Below, one piece after another: positions 33,816-42,590 of a stretch of DNA of 64,000 bases; the stretch's first letter is position 1; every line of letters starts with the position of its first letter. The stretch spans positions 1-64,000 of the forward strand of contig CALWKC010000012.1 of the NCBI GenBank assembly GCA_944381165.1, read 5' to 3'. The notes under the pieces are model-generated. The model saw only the letters and a list, made by a program, of their open reading frames with translations. It did no database searches and was not told where the DNA came from. The position numbers and the translations under genes are program-made. The DNA comes from an uncultured Lachnospira sp. GTDB taxonomy: Bacteria > Bacillota > Clostridia > Lachnospirales > Lachnospiraceae.

Positions 33816-33965
33816 GTCTAAATTCTCCCTTTTTCTATTAGTCTGTCTGCAAATTTATCAACCTGCCTGCACAACAAGTGTACGCCACAAACCATTATGT
33901 ATGTTTCCGAAATATCAGGCCCAAATGTCTTTCCGTGGCGGACATTTGTATTTTGCACTTAGAAG

Positions 33966-33994
33966 ATACTATCACAAAGATTAAGATAATGCAA
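33966..33994 (-). promoter_or_regulatory. Promoter and long leader of asd
   Basis: Minus-strand TTGCAT (33994-33989), 17-base spacer, TAGTAT (33971-33966). The leader is about 145 bases and contains a hairpin (AAATGTC/GACATTT) and further GC-rich pairing. No known riboswitch class is recognised in it; in particular the lysine aptamer core is not seen. Confidence 0.55.
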
Positions 33995-34019
33995 CACCTT
34001 TATTTACATTTTATTAGTT

Positions 34020-34730
34020 TCATGCGTTCAGGCGGTAACCCGCGCCCCAGACAGTTTCGAGAATTTTTGGATTTTTGCTGTCATCCTCTATTTTCTCTCT
34101 TATGCGGTTAATATGTACCATGACCGTAGCACTGTCGCCTGTATAGTCATATCCCCATATTTTTTCAAATAACTGTTCTTTTGAAAATACTATGTTGGAA
34201 TTAACCGCCATAAATTTTAACAGCTCAAATTCACGGTTTGTCAGCTTTATCTCTCTGTCTCCCTTATACACCTTCCAGCTCTTTGTAAGTATGCGCAGAT
34301 CATCAATTATTATCTCGTCCTGGGCATTATCCGACTGGTGCGAAGCATTTTTTTGGGCTCTCTCATTCTGTCTGAGATTGGCGTTTACCCTTGCAACCAG
34401 CTCCGCAGGGTCAAACGGCTTCGCAATATAATCGTCCGCCCCCGCCCCAAATCCTCTTATTTTATCAACTGTCTCTGTTCTGGCAGTTACCATAAGAATA
34501 GGAATATCAACCTTTTCCCTTATATTGCAGCAAATGTCATACCCGTTTTTTCCGGGCAGCATTAAATCGAGCAGTATCAGGTCAAAGCCGCCCTTATCGA
34601 GTTCTCTTTCCGCGCCCTCAGCGTCTCTCACAACAACGGCGTCATAGCCCGAAGCCTCAAGATAGGTCTCCTCGACCATACTTATATTCTCATCATCCTC
34701 AACAATTAAAACTCTTTTCTTATCAGCCAT
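34020..34730 (-). CDS. OmpR-family response regulator
   Basis: A 236-residue response regulator with receiver and winged-helix domains. The acidic pair is in VEDDENIS, the phosphoacceptor Asp in LILLDLMLPGKNG near residue 53, and the switch Lys in DYIAKPFDP. The winged helix includes KLTNREFELLKFM and the closing VWGAGYRLN. It follows the kinase gene by 67 bases and forms a two-component pair with it. The ATG at 34730 is preferred over a TTG two codons upstream. Targets are unknown. Confidence 0.88.
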   Translation of the reverse strand: MADKKRVLIVEDDENISMVEETYLEASGYDAVVVRDAEGAERELDKGGFDLILLDLMLPGKNGYDICCNIREKVDIPILMVTARTETVDKIRGFGAGADDYIAKPFDPAELVARVNANLRQNERAQKNASHQSDNAQDEIIIDDLRILTKSWKVYKGDREIKLTNREFELLKFMAVNSNIVFSKEQLFEKIWGYDYTGDSATVMVHINRIREKIEDDSKNPKILETVWGAGYRLNA

Positions 34731-34797
34731 ATTCAATATCCCCGCGCTCTAAACAATAAATTTTTCCGTATTGCCGGCAAATAATGTTTATTTAATT

Positions 34798-35988
34798 TTA
34801 CTGCTCTTGCATCGGCAAATCTATGTAAACCGCAAATCCGCCGTTATTTTCAGCACTGACTGAGCCGCCCATTTCCTCTGCAAGACATTTTACAATATAG
34901 AGTCCAAGTCCGCTTCCCTCTTTTTTATTTCTCGACTCGTCACCCCTGTAAAATTCATCGAAAATATAAGATATTTTCTCTTCCGGCACTCCTTCGCCGT
35001 TGTCCCTGACACATACGCGCATATATTGTCCCTGCGCTTTCTTCATGGCCGAAATTTTTATTTTGAGAGGCTCAGCCTTTGCATATTTAATGCTGTTATC
35101 CACAAGATTATCCAATATGCGTGCAAACTGCTCCCTGTCAATCAGAATACTTTCATACAAATCCTGTGTTTCCGCCTCAAGAATGACAGCTTTATCGGAA
35201 TATACGCATCCGCTCTGCTCCCGGCTCACATCCAAAAGCTCGTTTTTATCCCTCACATAGCTCTCTATAAAATCTGATATTTTTACGCTCTCAATATTAA
35301 GTGTCAAATTTCCGCTTTCAAGCTTTGACAGATATATCATCTGTCTCAGCAATATATCCATATCGCCTGTTCTTCTGTACGCTGCCTGCAGAAATCTCTC
35401 CCTCTGCTCAGGCGTTTTGGCAACTCCGTCAAGCATACCTTTTATTGTTCCCTTGACCGCTGTCAGAGGCGTTCTCAAATCATGTGAAATTCCGGCAATC
35501 ATGTCTGTTCTTGCCTTCTCATACTTTATATTCTTTTCCTGCTCCGCGAGAATGGCCTTCTGCATATCGTTAAACATTCTGCACACTCTCTCAAATTCCA
35601 CATCGCCGCTGTACACTATGTCCTGCGAGAGCTGATTGTTTTTAATCCTCTCCGCTCCATCAGCCAGTTCATCTAACGGCACCATGATGTGCGCTGTGAG
35701 ATTTTTTGTAAACAGACGATTGACAATAATAAACACCGCTATACAGAGAATACCGTCAAGCACAAATAAAATAATAAATTCATTCCTGTATATAGTGAAA
35801 TCCTTTATCATTTCCTCAACCTGGCTTTCGTCAGCTACCTTTTCTATGATTGTCTTGACTTCTTTCTCGATATATTCAGTATAAATTTTAATCACAAACG
35901 CATTAATAACCAGAAACAGCCCTAGCGTGACCAAAATCATAGCTGCGTTTGATTTAAAAATTCTTTTTTTTACGGTATTTTTATCCAT
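34798..35988 (-). CDS. Sensor histidine kinase
   Basis: A 396-residue membrane kinase. There are two membrane segments (about 15-35 and 70-92) flanking a very short extracytoplasmic loop of about 35 residues. A HAMP-like linker (MVPLDELADGAERIKNNQ) follows, then the phosphoacceptor His near residue 169 in GISHDLRTPL. The ATPase domain has the N box (NLVDNSIKYA) and GSGLGLYIVK. The small sensor loop suggests it reads the membrane or a partner protein. It lies just downstream of csm6 but has its own ribosome binding site (AGGAG) and no evident link to CRISPR. Confidence 0.88.
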   Translation of the reverse strand: MDKNTVKKRIFKSNAAMILVTLGLFLVINAFVIKIYTEYIEKEVKTIIEKVADESQVEEMIKDFTIYRNEFIILFVLDGILCIAVFIIVNRLFTKNLTAHIMVPLDELADGAERIKNNQLSQDIVYSGDVEFERVCRMFNDMQKAILAEQEKNIKYEKARTDMIAGISHDLRTPLTAVKGTIKGMLDGVAKTPEQRERFLQAAYRRTGDMDILLRQMIYLSKLESGNLTLNIESVKISDFIESYVRDKNELLDVSREQSGCVYSDKAVILEAETQDLYESILIDREQFARILDNLVDNSIKYAKAEPLKIKISAMKKAQGQYMRVCVRDNGEGVPEEKISYIFDEFYRGDESRNKKEGSGLGLYIVKCLAEEMGGSVSAENNGGFAVYIDLPMQEQ

Positions 35989-36056
35989 TTAAAATCTCCT
36001 GTAACTCAATGCTTCTTTCTTACAGTGTCTCATACCTTTCTCAAATTTTTTCCTTC

Positions 36057-37379
36057 TTAATCTGAATTCTGTATTTTATCAATTATAATTTTATTCATAT
36101 CATCATATGAATTCCAATATTCTTTCTTTACATTTATTCCGCCATAAACGAAAGTTTTCTTAATCTTATCCATAATTTTTTTTGGCGTAAAGCCTGTTTT
36201 TTCTATTATTAAGTTTTCTGTTACAGAGATAATTTCATGAGCCGCCAGATTTCTGATATTTTCCTCGACAGAACGCAAATCTTTAACCAGCTTTTTTAAA
36301 TCCTCATCATTTGAAAAATAATTTATAATATTTACCAAATGCGTCGAATAAACATTTTTATAATCAAATCTGCTGAAATCATTTGTAATAGCTGTTAAGA
36401 CCTCTGTTCCCAAAAGCTTGTTCTTATCCCACTTCCTTACATTGCGGCTATATGAACAATATTCATTTATATTTATTCTTAAATTAGTTTTTATAATCAA
36501 CTCAAAAATATCGACAATAATAGGCGTTAATCCTCTTATAAAATCCGCATATTCCTTTCGCTTTAATTTTAAATCAAGATTTAGGGCATACTCAAAATAT
36601 TTTTTCTCATTCCCGGACTTTACAGGAAAACAATTTATTTTTAATTTTTCAGAAATTTTTTCCGCCATACTAAAGTCGAGCAAATTTCTTGCTTCCGCCA
36701 TTGTAAGCAGCTCCATATATCTTTCTGTGATTGCAGAAGGAATTGTCTTTGCAACCTCTGCAGCAGCAGAATAATTGTATGCCTGTATATGTTTTTTTAT
36801 AATCTCCTCTTTTATAAGAATTGACAGCGTAGGACAATTAACCTCTCTGCACCGGTTTTCAAAATCGTCCCTGTTATCTTCATTTAACTCCCAAAGTGTC
36901 TCCACATCATAATTTTTGTGCAGGTGTTCATTCATTCCCTTTTCAGGCGTTATAACCTGTATTGATTTACACCTGAATTCACCCAGCGTTGTCAAAACAA
37001 GAAGTCCGCTTTTCATCGCCGGCGTCCCGGATGATATATTTAACAGAAGCGTATCGGTGTCATCCATAGAAACCGTGAGTTCTGAAATAATTTTTTTAAA
37101 ATCTTTGTAAAAGAAATCAAAATCCTGAACATTCTTTAACTCCGGACGCTCATATACTTTATATTCCATTGTGCGTTCCTGAAGTTCACATAGTTTGTCC
37201 AGACAAAATCTGTACCTGTCATCTGCCTCCTGATTTTTAAGGATTTCATAAGACATATATAAATATACTTTGTCCGGTTTGTAAACACGGCATATATGCA
37301 GTAACGCGCCGTCCCTGCAATTTGTTAAAGATATTGGGTCTGTCCCTCCCACAGGTGAAAATAAAATTGTTTTATTCAT
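36057..37379 (-). CDS. csm6: Csm6, CARF-HEPN ribonuclease
   Basis: A 440-residue accessory RNase of type III-A systems. The N-terminal CARF domain (about 1-170) has the ligand-loop motif NISSGTPAMKSG near residue 115, expected to bind cyclic oligoadenylate made by Cas10. The C-terminal HEPN domain has the catalytic R-X4-H motif as RNLAAH (about residues 376-381). Activation would degrade RNA broadly. It lies 9 bases after cas2, so the adaptation and signalling genes form one unit. The ATG at 37379 has GGAGG five bases upstream. Confidence 0.9.
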   Translation of the reverse strand: MNKTILFSPVGGTDPISLTNCRDGALLHICRVYKPDKVYLYMSYEILKNQEADDRYRFCLDKLCELQERTMEYKVYERPELKNVQDFDFFYKDFKKIISELTVSMDDTDTLLLNISSGTPAMKSGLLVLTTLGEFRCKSIQVITPEKGMNEHLHKNYDVETLWELNEDNRDDFENRCREVNCPTLSILIKEEIIKKHIQAYNYSAAAEVAKTIPSAITERYMELLTMAEARNLLDFSMAEKISEKLKINCFPVKSGNEKKYFEYALNLDLKLKRKEYADFIRGLTPIIVDIFELIIKTNLRININEYCSYSRNVRKWDKNKLLGTEVLTAITNDFSRFDYKNVYSTHLVNIINYFSNDEDLKKLVKDLRSVEENIRNLAAHEIISVTENLIIEKTGFTPKKIMDKIKKTFVYGGINVKKEYWNSYDDMNKIIIDKIQNSD

Positions 37380-37391
37380 CAAATCCTCCCC

Positions 37392-37721
37392 CTATATTAA
37401 AATAATATCATCCTGCTCAAAATCGTCTTTCATTCCCCACGCCGATATCTGACCTTTTCCAATAATACGATAAACTCTTACGCTATCCTCGTCAGAAACA
37501 TAGGCTGGAATCTCACTTATAAGCTTGTCATATTTTTTTCTTGACAGCAGTGCCTCAAATGCCGATTTTTGTACCCTGTTTCCATACCCCTGCAAATATT
37601 TTGCAAATTTTATTCTTTTTTTATTATCAACAATATCATAAATAATCAATACAAATATTTTATCAGGTTTATGTTCTTCTAAAATATCAAAAAAGTAATC
37701 TTCTCTCTGCATTAATCTCAC
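37392..37721 (-). CDS. cas2: CRISPR-associated endonuclease Cas2
   Basis: A 109-residue Cas2, which dimerises and holds Cas1 for spacer integration. The core motif FVLIIYDIVDNKKRIKFAKY begins near residue 23, with the conserved Asp in YDI, and NRVQKSAFEA follows. An extra 20 residues precede the usual start. I keep the GTG at 37721 because it overlaps the cas1 stop as GTGA, suggesting coupling; the ATG three codons later is possible. Confidence 0.9.
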   Translation of the reverse strand: MRLMQREDYFFDILEEHKPDKIFVLIIYDIVDNKKRIKFAKYLQGYGNRVQKSAFEALLSRKKYDKLISEIPAYVSDEDSVRVYRIIGKGQISAWGMKDDFEQDDIILI

Positions 37722-38719
37722 CTAATTCTGATTGGCTCATAAATTGCCGCATCATTGCTTTCGACAGCTCTGACAAGCTGACCTATCTGTAATGAAATAG
37801 CCCTTCTAAAACTGACTTCATAATCTACATATGATATGTATTTATTTAATGTCTGAAATTTTTTCTCCAGCTTATTCAAAAACATTTTCAGCGCATCTTT
37901 TCCAATAAATACTCCGGGAGCTTCAACATCAACATAAAAATCATCTTTTTGTACTTCATGTCCGTTTATCATACTCATAACTGTTGCATCGACTAATACA
38001 GCTCTCCATTCCTCCATCATATCACTTGCAAGAGTAGGATGTTTTTCTGCATCACGGTGCATAAAACCAAAATATGGATTAAGCCCCTTTGCTTCTATTG
38101 CTCCGTATATTTCATTCATTAAAATAGAATATCCCAAACTAATCATAGAATTAAACTCATCCATTGGGGGACGCCTGCTCCTGCCTTTAAAATAGAACTC
38201 TTTATCCACACATTTTGACAAACCTTCAAAATAGTATTTTGCTCCCATACCTTCATATCCCATTAACTCTGAAAGCTGTTTTGATGTCTGACTTTTTGAA
38301 ATACCGTTATTAATCATTTTTTCCATTTCAGAAACATCTGCGCCCTTACTTTTCGCATAGCGACGTAACACAACTAACTGATTTTGAAGCTTTGCACCAA
38401 TAATTTTTTTTGCCAGTTCAAATGAAAATTGCTTATCATACAATGAAGCCTGTTTTCTCTGCAGTTCAGCCTTAATATGCCCGGTAGAGACAGTCCTTCC
38501 AAAATACTTTCCACCCTTTGAGAAATATGATACCGGAATACCTCTTTTAAGACATTCCTGCATACATTTTGCAGTAATCTGAGCATTCCCCAGAACAGTT
38601 ATTGCCTCCAGTGTTTCAGCAGGAACACTCCTTATCATACCGTCTTTATATTTTACTGTAAATCTGTTTTCTTCTATCCCTATTACTGCGCCATTTTCAT
38701 CTATATATAAGTAACTCAT
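37718..38719 (-). CDS. cas1: CRISPR-associated integrase Cas1
   Basis: A 333-residue Cas1, the integrase that inserts new spacers at the leader end. Metal-binding residues are visible as Glu in SILMNEIYGA (about 203), His in FGFMHRD (about 221) and Glu in MMEEWRAVLVDAT (about 236). The N-terminal beta domain starts MSYLYIDENGAVIG. The ATG at 38719 has AGGGGGA four bases upstream, so the six residues encoded upstream are not included. Presence of cas1 and cas2 indicates the array can still grow. Confidence 0.93.
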   Translation of the reverse strand: MSYLYIDENGAVIGIEENRFTVKYKDGMIRSVPAETLEAITVLGNAQITAKCMQECLKRGIPVSYFSKGGKYFGRTVSTGHIKAELQRKQASLYDKQFSFELAKKIIGAKLQNQLVVLRRYAKSKGADVSEMEKMINNGISKSQTSKQLSELMGYEGMGAKYYFEGLSKCVDKEFYFKGRSRRPPMDEFNSMISLGYSILMNEIYGAIEAKGLNPYFGFMHRDAEKHPTLASDMMEEWRAVLVDATVMSMINGHEVQKDDFYVDVEAPGVFIGKDALKMFLNKLEKKFQTLNKYISYVDYEVSFRRAISLQIGQLVRAVESNDAAIYEPIRIR

Positions 38720-39242
38720 AAAATCCCCCTGTTCCATTTGTAAATTATATATTATATTTTCAATGTTTTAATATACTTTTCATACAGTCTTTTAGCGGAT
38801 ATATTTTATTTTTAAAATTACGCTTAGTCCTGATTATTTTAATAATTTTCCTTAATAATGCAAAACACCTGCCTGTTGATTATAAAAGGCTTGGGTTAAA
38901 TCCACTGCTTTAAATGTAACAGATACTTATTATTCGACCTCCATTCATTAGATTATGACAAACAATAAAAAGCCACAAAAAACATTACTCCAGCAATAAA
39001 TTATGCAGCTCCCATAGTTTTGCCTTTCTCCCTGCTTAGCACGGTTTACTTTTACTTTTCACCTTAATTGTACCACATGTCCAGAACAGTGCTTAAAAAT
39101 TAAAAATCATATGGATTGTACTAATTTTAGACTTAATTTTATTCGGTATTTTCAATTAGATTAACTTTATTGTTGAAACTTGTTTTTTGCTTCATTTATG
39201 TCTTATATTTGATGTCTTTTTAACGTCTAAGGTGAAAACAAA
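38720..39242. other. Non-coding gap between cas1 and the old end of the array
   Basis: About 520 bases of A/T-rich sequence with no convincing gene on either strand and no clean terminator. Near 38738-38790 the minus strand has TATAAT-like hexamers that could drive cas1, but without a good -35 at the proper distance. The segment is probably the trailer of the CRISPR transcript plus the cas1 upstream region. Confidence 0.5.
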
Positions 39243-41294
39243 ATTTTTGTCCCCTCTCGGAGTATCTAATTTCTAATTTTATTTTAACTTATAATCTTTC
39301 ACGTACTGGCGAAAAACGTTTCCGTCTCCTCTCGGAGTATCTAATTTTTAATAATACATCATTTTTACAAAGAGTACAAGATAAACAAGTTCTCGTCTTC
39401 TCTCAAACAAGTTCTCGTCTTCTCTCAAACAAGTTCTCGTCTTCTCTCAAAATATTTCTAATTAGTTGGAGATACAACCTTATATGCAAAATGGGAAGCG
39501 CTTCTGTCTCCTCTCGGAGTTTCTGATTTCTAATACATGGTTAATCTGTCGGATAGTACTTGCTGTCTTCGGTTTCCGTCTCCTCTCGGAGTATCTAATT
39601 TCTAATTAAAGCAAGCAATTGCTTCAATTAGCTGGGAAAAAGTTTCCGTCTCCTCTCGGAGTATCTAATTTCTAATATAACTCCGCAAAACTCTGAATGA
39701 TTTCCTAATTCGTTTCCGTCTCCTCTCGGAGTATCTAATTTCTAATCGATGTGAGGCGGCTCGTCAATATTACGACGAGCAGTTTCCGTCTCCTCTCGGA
39801 GTATCTAATTTCTAATAAATATTTACTTGTTGTGACTTTAAAATATGAAAATGTTTCCGTCTCCTCTCGGAGTTTCTAATTTCTAATCAAATATGAATTT
39901 TGCTCTCGTGTTAGACGACGGGTTTCCGTCTCCTCTCGGAGTTTCTAATTTCTAATTCCCATGAAGCAACTTTTATATAGTTTTTCATAATGTTTCCGTC
40001 TCCTCTCGGAGTTTCTAATTTCTAATCAAAGGTAAAAAACAATGAAAAATTACGAAAAAATGTTTCCGTCTCCTCTCGGAGTTTCTAATTTCTAATAAGG
40101 CGGGATATTGCGAAAAAGATTATTTTTTTAAGTTTCCGTCTCCTCTCGGAGTTTCTAATTTCTAATCACGAAGCAAGAATGCTATGAAGAGTTGAAAGGG
40201 TTTCCGTCTCCTCTCGGAGTTTCTAATTTCTAATATACAAAAGAAGTTTTACGAGGTGAGCGAGTATCAGTTTCCGTCTCCTCTCGGAGTTTCTAATTTC
40301 TAATATGCAATTACTTGTCGTTTCAAAACGTAAATTATTGTTTCCGTCTCCTCTCGGAGTTTCTAATTTCTAATCAGGCTCTAATTCATTTATCGACAGT
40401 TTCTTTGACGTTTCCGTCTCCTCTCGGAGTTTCTAATTTCTAATCATCTTCAATTACGCTCAACAACTTCCCACGCGTTGGTTTCCGTCTCCTCTCGGAG
40501 TTTCTAATTTCTAATAGGAATAAACATGAACAACGATTACAATGTAACTATTGTTTCCGTCTCCTCTCGGAGTTTCTAATTTCTAATGAAGATACAGCAG
40601 AGGATACACAAAAAAAGAATTAAAGTTTCCGTCTCCTCTCGGAGTTTCTAATTTCTAATCTTTCTGATGCTGATTATAGCAAAAAAAAGTTTAGTTTCCG
40701 TCTCCTCTCGGAGTTTCTAATTTCTAATACAACGACCTTTTTTGAAAGTCTGGCACGGCAGATGTTTCCGTCTCCTCTCGGAGTTTCTAATTTCTAATAG
40801 ACGGTCACAAGCCCGTAAAATGCAGAGTGGAGGAAAGTTTCCGTCTCCTCTCGGAGTTTCTAATTTCTAATGGTAAAGGCTGCTATTGAATATACAACAA
40901 AAAGGGTTTCCGTCTCCTCTCGGAGTTTCTAATTTCTAATGCAGATTTCATAATTTTGCAACATTTCTCTTTGCGTTTCCGTCTCCTCTCGGAGTTTCTA
41001 ATTTCTAATGCTTCATCAGCCACAGGCTACTGCGGAGCTTCATCAGGTTTCCGTCTCCTCTCGGAGTTTCTAATTTCTAATAAATATAAATACACTGTTG
41101 AAAAGATTTCTTGAATGTTTCCGTCTCCTCTCGGAGTTTCTAATTTCTAATCAAAGGAATGAACAATAATGCCGATTGGCTCTTGAGCGTTTCCGTCTCC
41201 TCTCGGAGTTTCTAATTTCTAATCAAGGCTGGAATATATAGTCTTGAAGATATTGAGACGTTTCCGTCTCCTCTCGGAGTTTCTAATTTCTAAT
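39243..41294 (-). CRISPR. Type III-A CRISPR array, about 29 repeats
   Basis: A 35-base repeat recurs about every 70 bases with spacers of 33-40 bases. On the plus strand it starts GTTTCCGTCTCC and ends with a doubled TTCTAAT. Transcription is minus: the crRNA-sense repeat starts ATTAGAAATTAG, contains the hairpin CTCC-GAGA-GGAG and ends ACGGAAAC, an 8-nt handle like that of other Csm systems. Repeats from 39853 to 41294 are identical as read. The oldest ones (39243, 39318, 39433, 39500) are mutated, and those at 39572-39816 carry GTATCTAAT instead of GTTTCTAAT. An 18-22 base piece is tandemly triplicated at 39385-39454. The leader end is 41294. Confidence 0.97.
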
Positions 41295-41474
41295 CCTCTC
41301 CCCTGCACCCCTGTATTTTCCTGTACCGAAAACCAAGTTAGCGTGGGAAAAATATTTCTAACAAATTTTATCTTGATTACAAGTAAAACAACATGCGCAA
41401 CCCCAGTAAAACAGCCATGCGTCGCAAAAATCGCCATAAAGCTTATAAATTGATTTTCACTGCACACAAAAAAC
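41295..41474 (-). promoter_or_regulatory. CRISPR leader
   Basis: The 180 bases between the csm5 stop and the first, perfectly conserved repeat. Orientation follows from decayed repeats at the far end. No terminator is visible after csm5, so the array may be partly co-transcribed with the csm genes. A weak promoter candidate (TTGTTT and TAAAAT, short 15-base spacing) lies inside. The plus-strand sequence abutting the array is C-rich (CCTCTCCCCTGCACCCC), which is G-rich on the transcribed strand. Confidence 0.7.
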
Positions 41475-42590
41475 TCAGCTTATTTTTTCTACCGAGATAA
41501 CCTTACACAGTCCCATCTGCAATACTTGACCGTTATATTTAGTACACTTCAATATATGAGGCGAAACGCCATATTCAAAATCTTTATAATGTTTATGTTC
41601 TTTTGGTACTTTAGTGTTTTTAAATACATTTACAGACATTTCTATCCCCTTCGATTTTCCCAACATAGGATAAATTACTGTCTTGCTTACAAAGCCTGTA
41701 CCGCCTCCGATAAAAATATTGTTATCCTCAAGCATGTCCACCCCCGTATATGCTGACAGGAAGCAGTCATTATAACACCTGTTAAAGACTTTCAAGGCAC
41801 GGTAAATATGGTCTATTGTAATACTGCACACCGTTTCATCAATAGTAAGGCTAAATTCTATCTCCGTTCCCGGGCAAATGCACTCCCTTAAAACATTTAA
41901 TGATTTATACGCTCCGCCTGCATGGCGTTCCAGCTTCTGGCACATAACAATATTTCCTATATCAATAGGATTGCTGTCACTTACAATTACTCCCGACATA
42001 AAATCATTTACTGCGTCATTATGTCTGGTTTCTTTTCTGTTCAGAGTGTAAAATGCTTTTTCCTCAATACTATTTATTTCTCTCAGAAGAAATTTATTTC
42101 TCTTTTCATATATATTAGACGCAGAAAACAATTTATCTTTATATTCATCATATTTCCCTGACGATTTCATAACATCATATGAAAGCAAAACTGTTCTCAG
42201 CATTCCCTTTATAGTACTTCCCGGAATATATGCCTTTCCGTAAGAGTCCTTTATCTGTTCACAAACAGTTATCTTAGTTCCTCTTTGCAAAGCTGTATCT
42301 TTACAGCCAAGCGTGTAACTTACACATGGCAAAATTTTTTCTTTATCAATATTATATTTTTCCAGCCATTCTGCCAAATCAATACGACTGTTATTAATTA
42401 CATAGCTCTCAAATTCAGACTGCAATCCTAACTTTTTTACAAGACAATACAGTTTAACCGTATCAAGAATACCAATCTTATCTTTAGATATAAAAAAATA
42501 TTCTTTCTTGTTAAACATTTTTCCGCTTCCAACATGAACAGGTCCAATCACTTCAAGTTTTATACGGTAAGCAGCTAACCTTCTTTTCAC
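41475..42590 (-). CDS. csm5: Csm5, type III-A effector subunit
   Basis: A 371-residue RAMP protein that caps the 3' end region of the Csm crRNA complex. The N-terminal RRM-like fold has VIGPVHVGSGK, and the glycine-rich loop YIPGSTIKGMLRT near residue 120 is typical of Csm5. A second glycine-rich stretch is IFIGGGTGFVSK. Its ATG overlaps the csm4 stop as ATGA. It is the last csm gene before the leader. Confidence 0.9.
   Translation of the reverse strand: MKRRLAAYRIKLEVIGPVHVGSGKMFNKKEYFFISKDKIGILDTVKLYCLVKKLGLQSEFESYVINNSRIDLAEWLEKYNIDKEKILPCVSYTLGCKDTALQRGTKITVCEQIKDSYGKAYIPGSTIKGMLRTVLLSYDVMKSSGKYDEYKDKLFSASNIYEKRNKFLLREINSIEEKAFYTLNRKETRHNDAVNDFMSGVIVSDSNPIDIGNIVMCQKLERHAGGAYKSLNVLRECICPGTEIEFSLTIDETVCSITIDHIYRALKVFNRCYNDCFLSAYTGVDMLEDNNIFIGGGTGFVSKTVIYPMLGKSKGIEMSVNVFKNTKVPKEHKHYKDFEYGVSPHILKCTKYNGQVLQMGLCKVISVEKIS

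Noticed and set aside
33816-33990. Lysine riboswitch upstream of asd
   Set aside because: The leader is too short and lacks the conserved aptamer core; only generic pairing is visible.
41219-41467. Minus-strand open frame across the CRISPR leader and first repeats
   Set aside because: It runs into repeat and spacer DNA, and its composition reflects the repeat; this is chance.
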